Source: Hofstenia miamia (lineage: Eukaryota > Xenacoelomorpha > Acoela). Taken from it: a stretch of 64,000 nucleotides of DNA. Shown piece by piece: positions 1 through 11,335 of this stretch. The stretch is from assembly GCA_004352715.1 (NCBI GenBank), contig SCFE01000100.1:451326-515325 (forward strand). Reading direction: 5' to 3'. Both the position numbers and the translations under genes were made by a program. How positions within the stretch are numbered: position 1 is the first letter of the stretch; every line of letters begins with the position of its first letter. The notes under the pieces were generated by a model. That model did not search any database. It had not been told where the DNA came from and saw nothing but the letters and a program-made list of their open reading frames with translations.

Positions 1-239
1 AAACACAAATGAGGTGATGCAGAGATCAGAGTCGGCCAGATGCCAACTATACATCAATCACGGAGAAAGGCTGTGATTGCGGAGTACCTAAACAGTATTC
101 GGTTATTCCAGTTAAATGAAGGTTAACAGAAATACATTCAACAAATAGCTAATATGCGTACATCCCTACCTGTGTAGAATAGGGAACAATAATTTAAAGA
201 ATCATTTAACCTACATCAATGCTTATAGCAGATGCTACA
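1..239 (+). repeat. LTR-C, 3' part (window-truncated)
   Basis: This stretch aligns by eye with the last 245 bases of the complete LTR-C at 8420-9580: both hold the blocks 'cagagatcagagtc', 'acatccctacct' and 'aataatttaaa', and both end in GCAGATGCTACA. It is followed at 240 by ATAA, and the same site in the other LTR-A copy (near 21727-21733) reads TTATAATAATT. A solo or terminal LTR therefore inserted into the 5' LTR of copy A1 with a likely ATAA duplication whose left half lies outside the window. Confidence 0.75.
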
Positions 240-786
240 ATAATAATTAATTTTGTGTAAGATCCGGTGATAATTTGGGAGTTACTCCACTGTGCCTAGG
301 GTGATAACCTGCCCTTTGACAGTTGGCAGCCCATATTGTGGTTGCTTTAAGGCTAAGTATACATGTAGGGAATAACAACTTCCACTTTGATCATTTTCAT
401 ACATGCACTTAACATCACACTATGCAAATATAATATGCTGTCAGCCAATGAGAATGCATGGTAAATACATGCCATTATTATATTTATTTACATGAGCTGA
501 GATAACAAGAACTATGAGCTAAATTGTTTATTTGAGCTATAAATTAATACTTGAGACACACAATCAGCACCTTGGCAAGTCAGGATGGCTTTCTTGATGT
601 GGCTTTGGCAATGATGACGTGTGAATTGGTCACTATATGGAATGTTTTCTCAGTTATTGGTTTCAGTTTTTCTTTTCCAGTTAGAACATGGGTTGCTCTC
701 TGTGATGGCCATCTTTGCAAACTTCCGAAGAACCTAAGAGTTACCCAGTGCTGCTTGAGTCGTGAGAGCACCACTGTGATTCTACA
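240..786 (+). repeat. LTR-A, truncated 5' LTR of copy A1
   Basis: Near-identical to 21730-22312 over its whole length (for example 'ttgacagttggcagcccatattgtgg' shared blocks), ending GTGATTCTACA, after which the two copies diverge completely. That boundary, the CA end and the primer-binding site that follows define the 3' end of LTR-A. The first roughly 350 bases of this LTR are missing because LTR-C inserted here. The conserved stretch should contain the downstream part of the LTR; no TATA box is assigned with confidence. Confidence 0.85.
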
Positions 787-804
787 TGGTGACCCTGACG
801 TGAT
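787..804 (+). promoter_or_regulatory. Primer-binding site, tRNA-Trp type
   Basis: TGGTGACCCTGACGTGAT begins directly after the LTR end CTACA. It equals the complement of the 3' end of animal tRNA-Trp(CCA) with one mismatch at position 10, so minus-strand DNA synthesis of family A is inferred to be primed by tRNA-Trp. The CsRn1/Kabuki group of Ty3/Gypsy elements uses the same primer. Confidence 0.8.
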
Positions 805-1155
805 ACAGAACTGTTTTACCATATTCAGTTTTGTTTTTTCCATTTGGTGTCAGTCAGCCTGGATGGATTTCCCCTGACTGCACATCTATTTCACTGCCAA
901 TCAATGCATAACACTACCGCTTATGTTATTTTCACTTTGCAATTCTGTGGCCTGAAGCTGTTACCAAAACCTAGTTGTTTTTACTTGTTCTTGGTTGTTA
1001 CATTGTTGTTGTCTCATTGTTCTAGTAATTGGAATGATTACTGTACCCTACACTTTGCTGCTTACTGTCAGCTGTTATTTGTTTCTCCTAATCAGTTGGA
1101 TGTTTTCTCCCAAGTTGTTGGAATTGTTTTTCTGAATTCTTTTTACTTTTTCTGA
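805..1155 (+). other. Leader of copy A1, no gene assigned
   Basis: Lies between the primer-binding site and the first gag-like reading. It is T-rich, and open frames through it are short and hydrophobic without recognisable domains. I read it as untranslated leader or decayed N-terminal gag. Confidence 0.5.
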
Positions 1156-2690
1156 ATGGATTTTAGTAGTTTGTCTTGTAATGGGACTCCCACTCAAGGT
1201 TTTCCCAGTGTGAGCACTAGCAGCTGAACATTGCTCCTCACACTGCAGGATTTAATTCACATGTTTCTCCTTTGTCTTTTGAACCCTATCCTATTTACCT
1301 GCAGACACCACCATATCAAGAGCCCCCCCCACGAAATTGAGCAGCTTTGAACTGCCCTCACTGAACAAACCAGTCAATGTCTTGCTTGTGAGCAACGCCT
1401 ATATTTACTTCATGCTGAGATGAAAGAACAAACCCATGACACTCAGTTGAGAGAGAGACATTTATTTGATTCAATAAATGCTTGGAAATTCAACTCCAAA
1501 CCCTGTTGACACCTCCGCCTACATCCCTGCCAAGGCAGAGTAGCCCACCTGGTTTCTCACCCTCTCAGTCTGGACTTTCTGAGTATATAACTCGCAGTGT
1601 TTTACAAGACATTTTGGACAATTTTTCCAAACGCCTTTCTGGACAATTCTCTGAAATGATTTCTGATTGCACTATGGGCAGCCCTATTGTTGCTACCTCT
1701 ACACCATTGACGCCTCAATTTGTTACCCCTGTCACTTCATTTACAACTGGAGAGCCCATTCAGTCAGCTCTGACTCAAGTTTCTACATTAACCACTGTTG
1801 CTGCTCCAGTTTCATATGTGCTGAGTGTGACCATTTCACCTCCTGCACCTGTCAACACTTGTGTTGCCCCCACGGTTGTAACCTTGACTACTCCCCCACA
1901 GTCAACTGATCTTTTGACATCTGCAATGTAGAGCAGAAAAAAATTTACCAAATCAATTCTACCTACAACTGCTATTGGGAACAAAACCGTTCATCTATTT
2001 AATCACCACTCCATTCTTCCCAAGTTCACTGGAAAGATTGATGAGATCTCACAATCATTTGAAGAATGGCTCTTTCTATTTGAACTACTATGAAGCAGTA
2101 TAAACTACCCAAGACACTGCAGTCACTCAGTTTCCTACTTATTTACAAGGTCCTGTGTACAATCAGTATATGATGCTAGACTGCCAAGTTAAAACCAACT
2201 ATCAACTTATCATTGCATATTTTGAGGACCACTATAAGGCGCCTCACATTAAACACCAATACAAGATGCTGTTATGTGATCTCTCATTTAAAACTGGCAA
2301 TGACGTCTGCACATACATCACCCAAGTAGAAAGGTTGTTCCTTTTGACTAAGCTGATGCCAGAGTACTCAAGGCATGATCTTTTCTCTTATATTTGTCAA
2401 GGCTTCTCTTAGAATATATGCAGTCGCCTTGAACTCAAGTGTTACCCAGAAGACAATCTTAATCAGATTATATGTAAAGCCATTAGTATTGTATACATGC
2501 TACATAATACATCATGCATCAACAAGGATGCTGGAGAACTTAAGATCAGTCACCCAACTCTGAAACCTCCTGTCACTTCAAGTGCCTCCATTCCTAAGCC
2601 AAAGTTTGATCTATAGCAGACATGCTGTCTTCACTGTGGTCAAAAGGGCCACACAAGTTGTGTTTGTCATGAAATGATTTACTTCCATCC
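1156..2690 (+). pseudogene. gag: gag of copy A1 (degenerate)
   Basis: Decayed structural polyprotein gene. Pieces in order are: a short helical, Glu/Gln-rich stretch near 1330-1480; a Pro/Ser/Thr-rich spacer open from 1482 to 1931; a capsid-like region (about 2000-2540) that aligns with the family-B capsid through Q-Y-M/L-L-D, the 'YITQVERL' block and 'YSRHDLFSYICQG'; and a zinc knuckle at 2626-2670, C-x2-C-x4-H-x4-C, reading CLHCGQKGHTSCVC. Frames change several times and stops occur near 1348, 1500, 1929 and 2412. The Pro/Ser/Thr-rich spacer is not matched in family B, which has a coiled coil instead. The junction to protease is deleted right after the knuckle. Confidence 0.8.
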
Positions 2691-3480
2691 ACTGCTCGCC
2701 TGTTGGATGCTTCTGGGAATTCATTGTCTTTGAAAGGTTGCATAACAAACCTGCAACTATGCATTTGGCAGGAGCTGTTTGTTGTTGATTTAATTGTTAT
2801 CAATACCTGCAATCAGCCACTGCTGTACAATATAATTCTAGGAAATGATTTTCTCAAGCAGAACTCATGTATCATTGACTACAGAAACAATACAATTTCT
2901 ATCTGTGAAAGCAAATGCCAGCAGGAACTCACCACCATTCCAGAACAAGGCATCTCATTAAGTTTTTCTGAGAAGGTTATTGTTGAGCCTCATCATTGGC
3001 AATGTGTCCCTGTCACCACCAATGCTGCCTACACTGGTGATGTTATGGTCTCCAGATTTAAGGGGAAGTGTTTCACTGGAATTAACTTCTCCCCCAACCT
3101 GTGTCACATCTCTAAAGGAAGAATGCATGTTACTATCCTAAACAGTTCATTGGTCAAGATAGACCCTTTTCAATTGAAAATTGTTGCATCTCCAGTATGT
3201 CTGGAATTCCAGGCCCCTGTCTGTCTACTGATACTCACTGCTATTCATGATCTGGAGGAGCCAAACAATACCATCTGGATTCCTCTTGTCAATGAACAGA
3301 CTCATCCACACCTTAGCTCTGAAGAGCATGAAGCCTTTTCTCATCTGCTCCAGCAGCATCACAAAGTTTTCAATTATGGTTCAATCAGTGTTGGTAAGGC
3401 TGTTGCTGAACAACATTCTATTGTAACTAAGAATGATTGTCCAATTTGCCTTCCCTTTAGGAGAATCCCAGAAAACCTCT
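2691..3480 (+). pseudogene. pol: protease C-terminal half and PR-RT linker, copy A1
   Basis: One open frame from 2703 to 3482 begins inside the aspartic protease. It has the flap-to-end part with L-L-Y-N-I-I-L-G-N-D-F-L, the usual 'ILGxDFL' of retropepsins, followed by C-I-I-D-Y-R-N-N. The half with the catalytic D-T/S-G is absent: the preceding bases are the gag zinc knuckle, so a deletion removed the gag end and protease start. The rest (about 3000-3480) is the linker before reverse transcriptase, carrying the conserved 'VFNYGSISVGKAV' and the 'PFRRIPENL' stretch that precedes the RT palm. It ends in a TGA at 3480. Confidence 0.85.
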
Positions 3481-4711
3481 GAGAAGAATATGAATGCATC
3501 TTAAGTGATCTAATCACAAGTGGCATTATTCAGGCTAGTAATAACCCATATGCAGTGGCTACTGTTTTAATAAAACCGGGAGATAAGTACTGCCTTTGTG
3601 TGGATTTCCAGAAATTGAATGACATCACAGTCAAGGACGCATATCTGCTTCCTCAGATAAAGGATCTTCTCTATGACGCTAGTCATTACAAGTTGTTTAC
3701 CTGCCTCAATTTGTGCAAGGCCTATTGGCAGGTGTCCATGAAGCCTGCTGACATAGCAAAGACTGCCTTCATTACTCCATATAGTCTTTTTGAGTGGAGG
3801 TATATGGCTTTTGAGCTCTGTTATGCCCCACAACATTTCAGTGCTATGTCACCTGTGTGCTTAGGGATGGCACCAATGTACTTGAGTCAGGAATAACAGC
3901 CTATATGGATGATATTCTTGTCACTGGCAATACCTTTCCCAAACACCTGGAAAGGCTGGAGCAAACTCTTAATCTTTTATATGGATATGGTCTCTGAGTT
4001 AATGGAAACAAGTGTTCCCTGTTACAGCCATGTGTTACCTTCCTCAGAAGAGTGATAGAACTGGGACTAATATCTATTAAAAATGATGCTAAAAATCATC
4101 TTGAGCATATAGAAACTGAGCAATCTCATAAAGATTTACAGCACCTGATGGGCTTCTTCAATTACTATGGTGCATTTATTTTGGAGCTTGTGAATCAAAC
4201 CAAGCACATCTCTAACTTACTAAGGAAGAACAAGGAATTTTGCTGGACCTTGGTGCAACAGGAGGAACTTGATTCCATTAAGTTAGAGCTGAGATGGAAA
4301 CCCAGTCTCAATATGCCTGATTATTCAAAGGAATTTCTCATTGACTGCAATGCTAGTTCTGTTGCAATCAGTGGTGTACTGAGCCAGATCATTGATGGTA
4401 GAGAGAGCCCAGTACAATATTTCAGTCAGAAACTTAGAAACGCCAAATTAAATTATAGTGTTATAAAGTCTGAGAGGCTAGCACTTGTTGAGAGTCTTAA
4501 GAAGTTTTGTTTCTTTATCCTGGGCCACAAGTTTACTGTGCACACAGATAACTCTGTGCAAGCATGGCTGAAGAAGTTCTCCAGGGATAAATCAAACATT
4601 GTTGCCCAGTGGATGAAGTACTTGAATGACTTTTCATTTACCATCAAGCACCACCCAGGGAGACTACCCCTTAATGCAGACTACTGGACCACACTCCCCA
4701 GTTACAAATGA
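3481..4711 (+). pseudogene. pol: reverse transcriptase and RNase H, copy A1
   Basis: RT fingers and palm run from about 3540 with 'GDKYCLCVDFQKLN', 'LNLCKAYWQVSM' and a Y-M-D-D catalytic box at 3902-3913, interrupted by a frameshift and the stop at 3894. The thumb and connection contain 'LMGFFNYYGAFI'. RNase H (about 4330-4711) shows 'FLIDCNASSVAISGVL', 'VQYFSQKL' and 'FTVHTDNSVQAWLKKF', with the acidic residues of the RNase H core in place, ending at an in-frame TGA after 'TTLPSYK'. Product role: copies element RNA to DNA and removes the RNA strand. At least two frame breaks make this copy inactive. Confidence 0.88.
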
Positions 4712-6040
4712 GACCTAAGGAAACTGCCTGGTGAAAAAACTCCTTTTAGATTTATTTCAACCAGCAAGTACAAACAGCTTCATGATGTGAATGCTGATAG
4801 ACATGGGAAAGCTCTCCTCCCCATCCTTGTTAAGGATGAAATCTCTGAAGAGGAAATCGTAGCACATCAGCAACATGACAAAATTTTGTCAGAAATCATA
4901 GCCAAGTTGAAAGACATGAACTGTATTTTGAGTCTTGTTGCCAGTCTTTACTTCCAACATTACAACTGGAAGCTGAATGATGCTGGATTAATTTATGCTC
5001 AAAGTCAAAACAACCTGTTGGCAGTCCCCAAATGTTTTTGGTGAGACTTAGTTTGGAAGATCCATGAACACGGCCATTTAGGCATCATCCAGACTGAGAG
5101 AACTTTTAATGCATGATATGTGACTATTGGTATCTGCACTGCTGCCCAAGATGTCATCAACAAGTGTGAAACCTGCCTTCTCCAAGGAACAGGACACTTC
5201 CCTAAGCAATGAGCTGAATTGCACAGTCACAATGCCAAGAGAATCAATGAAGTGGTGCACATGGATTTGGAAAAACTTTCACATGATGATGAGTGTTTCC
5301 AATACCTTCTTGTTGTAATCAACCATTTCTTGAAGTATGCTAGATTCATTCTCCTCAATTGCACCACCACCAAGGTGATCAGTGAAAAGGTAGTCAAGGA
5401 ATGGATCTTCAAGTTCAGGCCAATGGAGCAGTTGGTATCCAACAGTTTGAGAACAGCTTTATGGAAACTCTTATGAGAGAGTTAGAGGTTGTATATGACT
5501 TCACTACTGCCTACCACCTGCAGTCAAATGGTGTCATCAAAAGGTTAAATCACACTGTTATTAAATTGATTAGAGTTGCCCTCACTCAGGCCACTGGCTG
5601 TAACTGGAAGAGAGTGATAGAGGCTGTGGAATTCTTCTACAACACTGCTGTTCATTCTACAATCAAAGTCAGCCCATTTAGAGCCATGTTTGGCTGTGAG
5701 GCAAGCACACTGCTCTCAATCATGTTTCTGGACTACAATGAGCCCACTCTAGAAAACTTTGTAAATCAAATGTTACATGAATTCCAAGAGGTACACCTTA
5801 CCATCTGTAGGAACACCAATCAATCAGTCATTTGCAAAAAAAGGAATTTTAATAGGAAGCTATATGGTGAGCCACATAAACAAGGAGACAAAGTCTTTGC
5901 CTACTTTCCTCATCAAGTCACCAACACCAATCATGTGTGGAAACTCACTACAAATTGGCAAGGTTCATTTGTTATTTCAAAGGTGCTTGATCACCTCTGT
6001 AATTTATTGAGTAATGGAAAGGTCGCCCATTTTCAGTGAC
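4712..6040 (+). pseudogene. pol: integrase, copy A1
   Basis: After a spacer, the zinc-binding HHCC module is readable near 5060-5200 ('HEHGHLGIIQTE' then C-E-T-C), broken by stops. The catalytic core follows with 'VVHMDLEKL' near 5240; the second catalytic Asp region is frameshifted ('LVSN' at about 5435), and the third residue, normally Glu in 'NGxxERxN', is Lys in 'NGVIKRLNHT' near 5530. The C-terminal part has 'SPFRAMFG', then a GPF/Y-like 'WQGSFVISKVL' near 5956. The enzyme would insert element DNA into chromosomes, but two of three catalytic positions are lost. Confidence 0.85.
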
Positions 6041-6744
6041 TTAAACATACTATTAAAGATATTAATAATGCAGTCATCAACGCTAATAGTGAGTTTTCCC
6101 TTGTTGATGATGGGCTTAACAAAATTGAATTTTATAATAACCTCACCAAATGTGAGGAAGATGACCTCACACAGGTTGATTATAACAGCAACCTCAGTAG
6201 TAGTAGCAACACTATAGCTACTCATGTTTTGCCTAATCGTAAAGTGAGAGAGCAACCATATCTAGATTACAGAAATACCCAGGATTGGGAATTAAATCTC
6301 ATTTCTTTGTTTAGCAACCACAATGAAACAATCAGAGAACAAACCACCCATCAGACGCTGTGTGAGACAATGACTAATTCCCAGAGATGAGACAAGCTGA
6401 GCCACATCCCCATGATGAATGAGCAAAGGCATTTCCCATAAACAAGAATGTCAAGCAGAGGACTCATGTAGCAGTACTCACGACTACTTGGGGAGACAAC
6501 TATCTCCTCAGCAGCAAGATTCCCACCACTACACACAGAGACAACTATCTGTGCAGGAGTGGACCTTGGATGACTACGTGAGGAGACAACCCTCTGTGTG
6601 GGAACCCAAGGAGACTCCTAGAGTGCCCTTTGCTAGTGTAATCAATCTAACCCCGTCCCGAAGTAACTTGAAAGCCACTTCTAGTCCTGGTCCCTCCTCT
6701 CACAATTCAGCCAGTGTTTGGTCCAGAAAAATTGAGGAATGAAA
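6041..6744 (+). other. Integrase tail and IN-ORF3 linker, copy A1
   Basis: Low-similarity tail after the GPF/Y module: Asn/Asp-rich in its first part, then a stretch open from 6419 to 6742 rich in Gln, Ser and Arg with short tandem repeats. The corresponding region of A2 (27781-28520) aligns well at both ends, so it is a regular part of family A and not random spacer. It may be the C-terminal tail of integrase or a separate disordered linker before ORF3. Confidence 0.55.
6481..6605 (+). repeat. Short tandem repeats coding for R-Q-L-S units
   Basis: Three imperfect units, each built on 'GACTAC/CACTAC...GAGACAAC', translate to Y-x-x-R-Q-(L/P)-S-x-Q/W-E. The spacing is about 42-51 bases. The A2 copy has the matching array at 28255-28400 with units such as 'DYAQRQLSEQEQTS'. 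Confidence 0.6.
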
Positions 6745-8419
6745 GCACAAAACCTCCAAGATTTGGGACGAAATCTTGCATCTGTAATTCATCACCACAC
6801 AAAAAGCTGTCCACTTCATCCATGATAATCTGTCAGACAGAACCAAAAATAAGTTACGCTGGACATTTAACTCGAAGACATTAAATTGTTCAGTGGACGT
6901 GATTCCATTTGTTATCAATGCAGAAATGAGGCCCCACATTAATATGATAATCTGCTATGACTCCAAAATGCAAGTTGGGCAACCTCAACCCTATTGGCAC
7001 AGCACATTGCACAGTTTTGATGAGGATTTCACTCTCTCACATCTCTGCCAGTTCCTCAACAACAAAAAGCAAATCCAGAGCTTTGATTGTGTCAACATAG
7101 ATTTTGACAACTTGCTCATGATCTATTTTTTCCAGGGGCAATGAAGTCACCCAACCAAAAATATTAGAAAAGATCGAAATTGCCTACTGACTTGTGAAGA
7201 TCAAAAACATCTGCCCCATAATGTTCCTCAAGGAGGATTATCAAGATAGCATCCTGACCAAGTCGAGAGCTTGCATTTCAGGATGGAGAATTTTATGATC
7301 TTATTTTATAGCTCCTATCCTCCCGCCTGTATGCATAATACTGAAATCATTTCAACCACAAAACTCATATACACAGATCTACTCTTGTGCAAGAAGATAC
7401 CCACTCACTGTCTTGCTGTTGATACCCAGCTACTGATTGATGCTGCATCCTTGCACAGATCTTGGAGTTGATTAATACAGGTCTTCCCAGCCTTGGTTTT
7501 GTCACTGACCTTTGTGTCAGTTTTGCATTTTCTCAGAGTTCAGCCACACTTAAAGAAATTGACAACATGTGGACAACCCTAAAAGCTGATAAAAACCCAG
7601 AGAGTGAGTGGCCTAATATTAAGATACGCAGCCCAAGTTCCCAGTATTCTCAATCCATAGAAAAGCTACTCATGGAGCTATGACTATCCTATGTGATACA
7701 AAACTGGCAGAACTTTACTGAGAAATTGTTTTCATAGAAATTTACACCAGCTATACAATCATGTGGAGCTATTTGGATACTGGCTGCCTTCCTCACCCAT
7801 GATCCGCAGATTCAGCTGCCTCTTGACAAAGCAGCCTGCAAATGATTGGCAAAGCATTGCACTCATGATATTGCCATCTGCCCAGCCACCTTGAAAGTAA
7901 AAAATTGGCTGTTGCATTCATGCTCATTACCTGGGTCTCTTGGAAAATCCAAGAAAGTGATGGACATTTCAAGAAATTCTATGCTTGACTCATCAATGCA
8001 AGTAATCCACTTGGGTTGCCTTCTCCTACTAAAACATCTTCTCAGACACCCTCAAGAAGTATATGAGGGGCGCCACCATGCAAACCAAGTTTCCATCTCT
8101 CAACTCTGAATATGCGCTGCTGTGCCCAGACCATTTAATTTGCTACATGTCTGGCTTGACCATGCAGTTTCTAGAACTCAACAACATGCCAACAAAGCTG
8201 GTGAAATCATCCCTATCACAGTCCTCAAGCAAATGATGAGATCACCCAAGCAATTCTATTGGGAAGAAGAGCTACTTGCATCCTCTGCCATTGAGGTATC
8301 TCTGTCAACAAGGGCGCTCATTGAAGCCATTAACTTGGAGAAATTTTCTGAAGCTGCCACTTCACCAAAACCAGCACCTGCTTTGTCAATTTCAGAGAAC
8401 AAACACATCTTAACCATAG
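6745..8419 (+). pseudogene. ORF3 of copy A1, N-terminal part
   Basis: Large third ORF of family A, function unknown. It aligns with ORF3 of family B (copy E 15405-18384): 'FDEDFTLSHLCQ' matches 'FDEDFTLETTQA', 'SEWPNIKIRSPSSQYSQSIE' matches the 'WPxIxIKxPSxxYxxSxE' block of all lineages, and 'DIAICPATLKVKNWLL' near 7862 matches 'EIALAPINTQTKNWLL'. Frame changes and stops break it near 7144, 7471, 7683 and 8109. The reading is cut at 8419 by solo LTR-C and resumes at 9581, then at 20329; the three pieces total about 2.93 kb. No signal peptide, membrane segment or catalytic motif is visible, so an envelope protein is unlikely. Confidence 0.75.
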
Positions 8420-9580
8420 TGTAGCATAATCCAAAGCATAATGCTGTTAAGGAAAAGAAGGATGGATGATTAGTCAGAATTAAGATCAAATAATTACTTA
8501 GTGATTAAATAAAATTTAGATTTATGTATCATCATTATGTTTGTAAAATGCAACCAAGAAACAATATAGCAAATTTGTACATTTTGATGAATAATTTGAC
8601 AAAATGAAGAGGGTGATATCACTTCCATTACTTTTAGCCATTTTGGCAGACAATAAAATTCAAATTTTGAACAACATGTACTTTTGAATTTAACTATAAA
8701 TAGAGTGAGAATCAATTTGGAAACTGTTGAATTAAATTCTTCAAAAATCTTATCTTTAGATTTCTTTTGGTTTGCTTATTACTAAATCATGTCAAGCTAA
8801 ATGGTAGATGCATTAGTAGTGGCTTGGGCACATATTGGGAGTGATTTGAGGGTCCTTGATCTAAGCCATGAACCTGCATTTACATTAGGGGTATGAATTG
8901 AAGTTTTTCTCTGTTTAGCTGACTATTGATTCATTCATTTGCATGTATTAGATAATTGATTTTCAGAGATAAGGCTAGTTAGACTACCATAGGTTATATT
9001 TATATTACATTATCTTGACTAATTAGGTGACCTATAAATAGACTGATAAAAAGACTGAGCATGTATTGTTATCTAAATGTAAGGTAGGAAGCTGCAAGCA
9101 ACTATTTAGTTTGTTTATCTATATTAAATAAAGCCAATAGATTTTTGTAATGGCTAAGGTAATATTTATTAAGCAGCTAGTAACATTGCCAGGTTGCAAA
9201 GTACAAAGTTACACATTACAAATTGAGTTTAAGTCAGTTATATCCAGCCTTGAGGGTTGCACTGAGTTAGGATAGGGAAAACATAAGCTACTTCATTGAG
9301 TTGAGACTTGGAACTACTTGATTGACAATGGAGGCACACAAATGTGGATTGATTCAGAGATCAGAGTCAGCTGGAGGCTGTAGTGAAATCATGGAAAGAA
9401 ACTGTGACAATGGAATACCTAAATAGTATAGGATTAATTGAAGTTAATACAAGTTAATGACTACTTATCTCATGTCTGAGTAAAGAATTAACATTGGTAC
9501 ATCCCTACCTACATCTAACAGGAAATAATAATTTAAAAGAATAATTAACTCTCTGTTGAAGCCTGGTAGCAGATGCTACA
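8420..9580 (+). repeat. Solo LTR-C with ATAG target duplication
   Basis: An 1161-bp solo LTR that begins TGTAGCATAATCC and ends GCAGATGCTACA, flanked by ATAG at 8416-8419 and 9581-9584. The ORF3 reading of A1 stops at its left edge and continues at its right edge, which confirms the boundaries. Internal similarity to the family-B LTR (block 'gttggcagac'-like at 8640 and the 'gtttaagtcagtta' block near 9228) makes it a divergent member of the same LTR group. Confidence 0.9.
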
Positions 9581-9806
9581 ATAGAACACTGCCCAGACAA
9601 ATTTCCAGAAGAGCCCCTGATTGCCAAATGAGTCATAGAATCAAATCATGATAAAGACATCCTGGGATTAATGAAATGGTGTTTAACAGAGATGTTTACA
9701 AAGTCAGAGCTGGTGCTTCTACAATTGCCTGGGCAACAACTTGTCCTGGACGTGGAATGCACCACGTCTTGCCTTCAGATCAATGCTGCACAAGTTGCTA
9801 AGCTGT
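9581..9806 (+). pseudogene. ORF3 of copy A1, middle part
   Basis: A 226-base remnant between two insertions. In one frame, with one TGA, it reads 'LGLMKWCLTEMFTKSELV' and then 'LDVECTTSCLQINAAQVAKL', which aligns with family-B ORF3 'AMMKLMFTEAFTEMELL' and 'VDIKFITSRIDIKEEIRLKL' (50555-50690). Its left edge follows solo LTR-C and its right edge is the CTGT duplication of the nested element. Splicing out both insertions restores colinearity with family B, which supports the nesting model. Confidence 0.75.
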
Positions 9807-10243
9807 TGTAACATCCTCCACCTGGCTTATTTGCACCGTGGATTATTGTTAATAACTATCACTCAGTAATTTGTGGGTGAGGAGTTACTAAGTTATTGAA
9901 CCACCAAGCTTTTCCTCTGTTATTAACTAGTTAGGTTAATTGAGTACTAATTATCACTATTTAGGTGACGAAGCAGTGTGATGTTTCCTCTTCTTCTCTT
10001 CTGTGGGCTACTGCCTGAAGCTGATCTCCACATCACAGTTCCTCTCCTTCATGAACAATTGACTGAATCCACTGCACCATCTCAGCTCAACAATGACTAA
10101 TCATGTGTACCTTATTTTAGCTCAGTGCGTGCACTCATGTCAAGTTGTAACTGACTTAAACTCAATTTTGTAAAGTGTTTGTTGTTTTGATTAAGTAAAG
10201 CAACTGGGCATTGACACTAACTGCATTTAATAATATAACTAGT
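9807..10243 (-). repeat. LTR-B, 3' LTR of the nested element (partial)
   Basis: Starts TGTAACATCCTCCACC and aligns closely with 19181-19610 until the N run. In element orientation it is the 3' end of the 3' LTR. Single-base differences from its partner are largely C/T and G/A, consistent with methylated-CpG decay since insertion. Confidence 0.9.
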
Positions 10244-11243
10244 NNNNNNNNNNNNNNNNNNNNNNNNNNNNNNNNNNNNNNNNNNNNNNNNNNNNNNNNN
10301 NNNNNNNNNNNNNNNNNNNNNNNNNNNNNNNNNNNNNNNNNNNNNNNNNNNNNNNNNNNNNNNNNNNNNNNNNNNNNNNNNNNNNNNNNNNNNNNNNNNN
10401 NNNNNNNNNNNNNNNNNNNNNNNNNNNNNNNNNNNNNNNNNNNNNNNNNNNNNNNNNNNNNNNNNNNNNNNNNNNNNNNNNNNNNNNNNNNNNNNNNNNN
10501 NNNNNNNNNNNNNNNNNNNNNNNNNNNNNNNNNNNNNNNNNNNNNNNNNNNNNNNNNNNNNNNNNNNNNNNNNNNNNNNNNNNNNNNNNNNNNNNNNNNN
10601 NNNNNNNNNNNNNNNNNNNNNNNNNNNNNNNNNNNNNNNNNNNNNNNNNNNNNNNNNNNNNNNNNNNNNNNNNNNNNNNNNNNNNNNNNNNNNNNNNNNN
10701 NNNNNNNNNNNNNNNNNNNNNNNNNNNNNNNNNNNNNNNNNNNNNNNNNNNNNNNNNNNNNNNNNNNNNNNNNNNNNNNNNNNNNNNNNNNNNNNNNNNN
10801 NNNNNNNNNNNNNNNNNNNNNNNNNNNNNNNNNNNNNNNNNNNNNNNNNNNNNNNNNNNNNNNNNNNNNNNNNNNNNNNNNNNNNNNNNNNNNNNNNNNN
10901 NNNNNNNNNNNNNNNNNNNNNNNNNNNNNNNNNNNNNNNNNNNNNNNNNNNNNNNNNNNNNNNNNNNNNNNNNNNNNNNNNNNNNNNNNNNNNNNNNNNN
11001 NNNNNNNNNNNNNNNNNNNNNNNNNNNNNNNNNNNNNNNNNNNNNNNNNNNNNNNNNNNNNNNNNNNNNNNNNNNNNNNNNNNNNNNNNNNNNNNNNNNN
11101 NNNNNNNNNNNNNNNNNNNNNNNNNNNNNNNNNNNNNNNNNNNNNNNNNNNNNNNNNNNNNNNNNNNNNNNNNNNNNNNNNNNNNNNNNNNNNNNNNNNN
11201 NNNNNNNNNNNNNNNNNNNNNNNNNNNNNNNNNNNNNNNNNNN
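10244..11243. other. Assembly gap of 1000 N
   Basis: Exactly 1000 N, a conventional size for a gap of unknown length. The rest of the left LTR, most of the - strand element body and the 5' half of element E would have to lie here, so the true distance may be many kilobases. Confidence 0.95.
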
Positions 11244-11335
11244 TGGAAACTACATAGTAACAGAGATTTCTGGACATCACTCCTAGAATATCAGAGAGAT
11301 CTGGAGAAAAAAGAGTCAAAGCAATATATTTGCTA
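11244..11335 (+). pseudogene. pol: End of RNase H region, pol of element E
   Basis: A short remnant directly after the gap. It reads 'LHSNRDFWTSLLEYQRD' and aligns with 'LHNNADFWTSLPEYQR' at 57160-57210 of copy F, the junction between RNase H and integrase. It is interrupted on the right by the LINE fragment; the continuing sequence is found at about 12839. Confidence 0.75.

Noticed and set aside
844-1155. Hydrophobic 103-residue frame after the A1 primer-binding site
   Set aside because: T-rich leader, no conserved counterpart, and no domain.
10162-11319. Long open frames across N runs (also 34563-35665, 44509-45589 and 62082-62305)
   Set aside because: The N runs contain no sequence, so the frames are artefacts of translating N.
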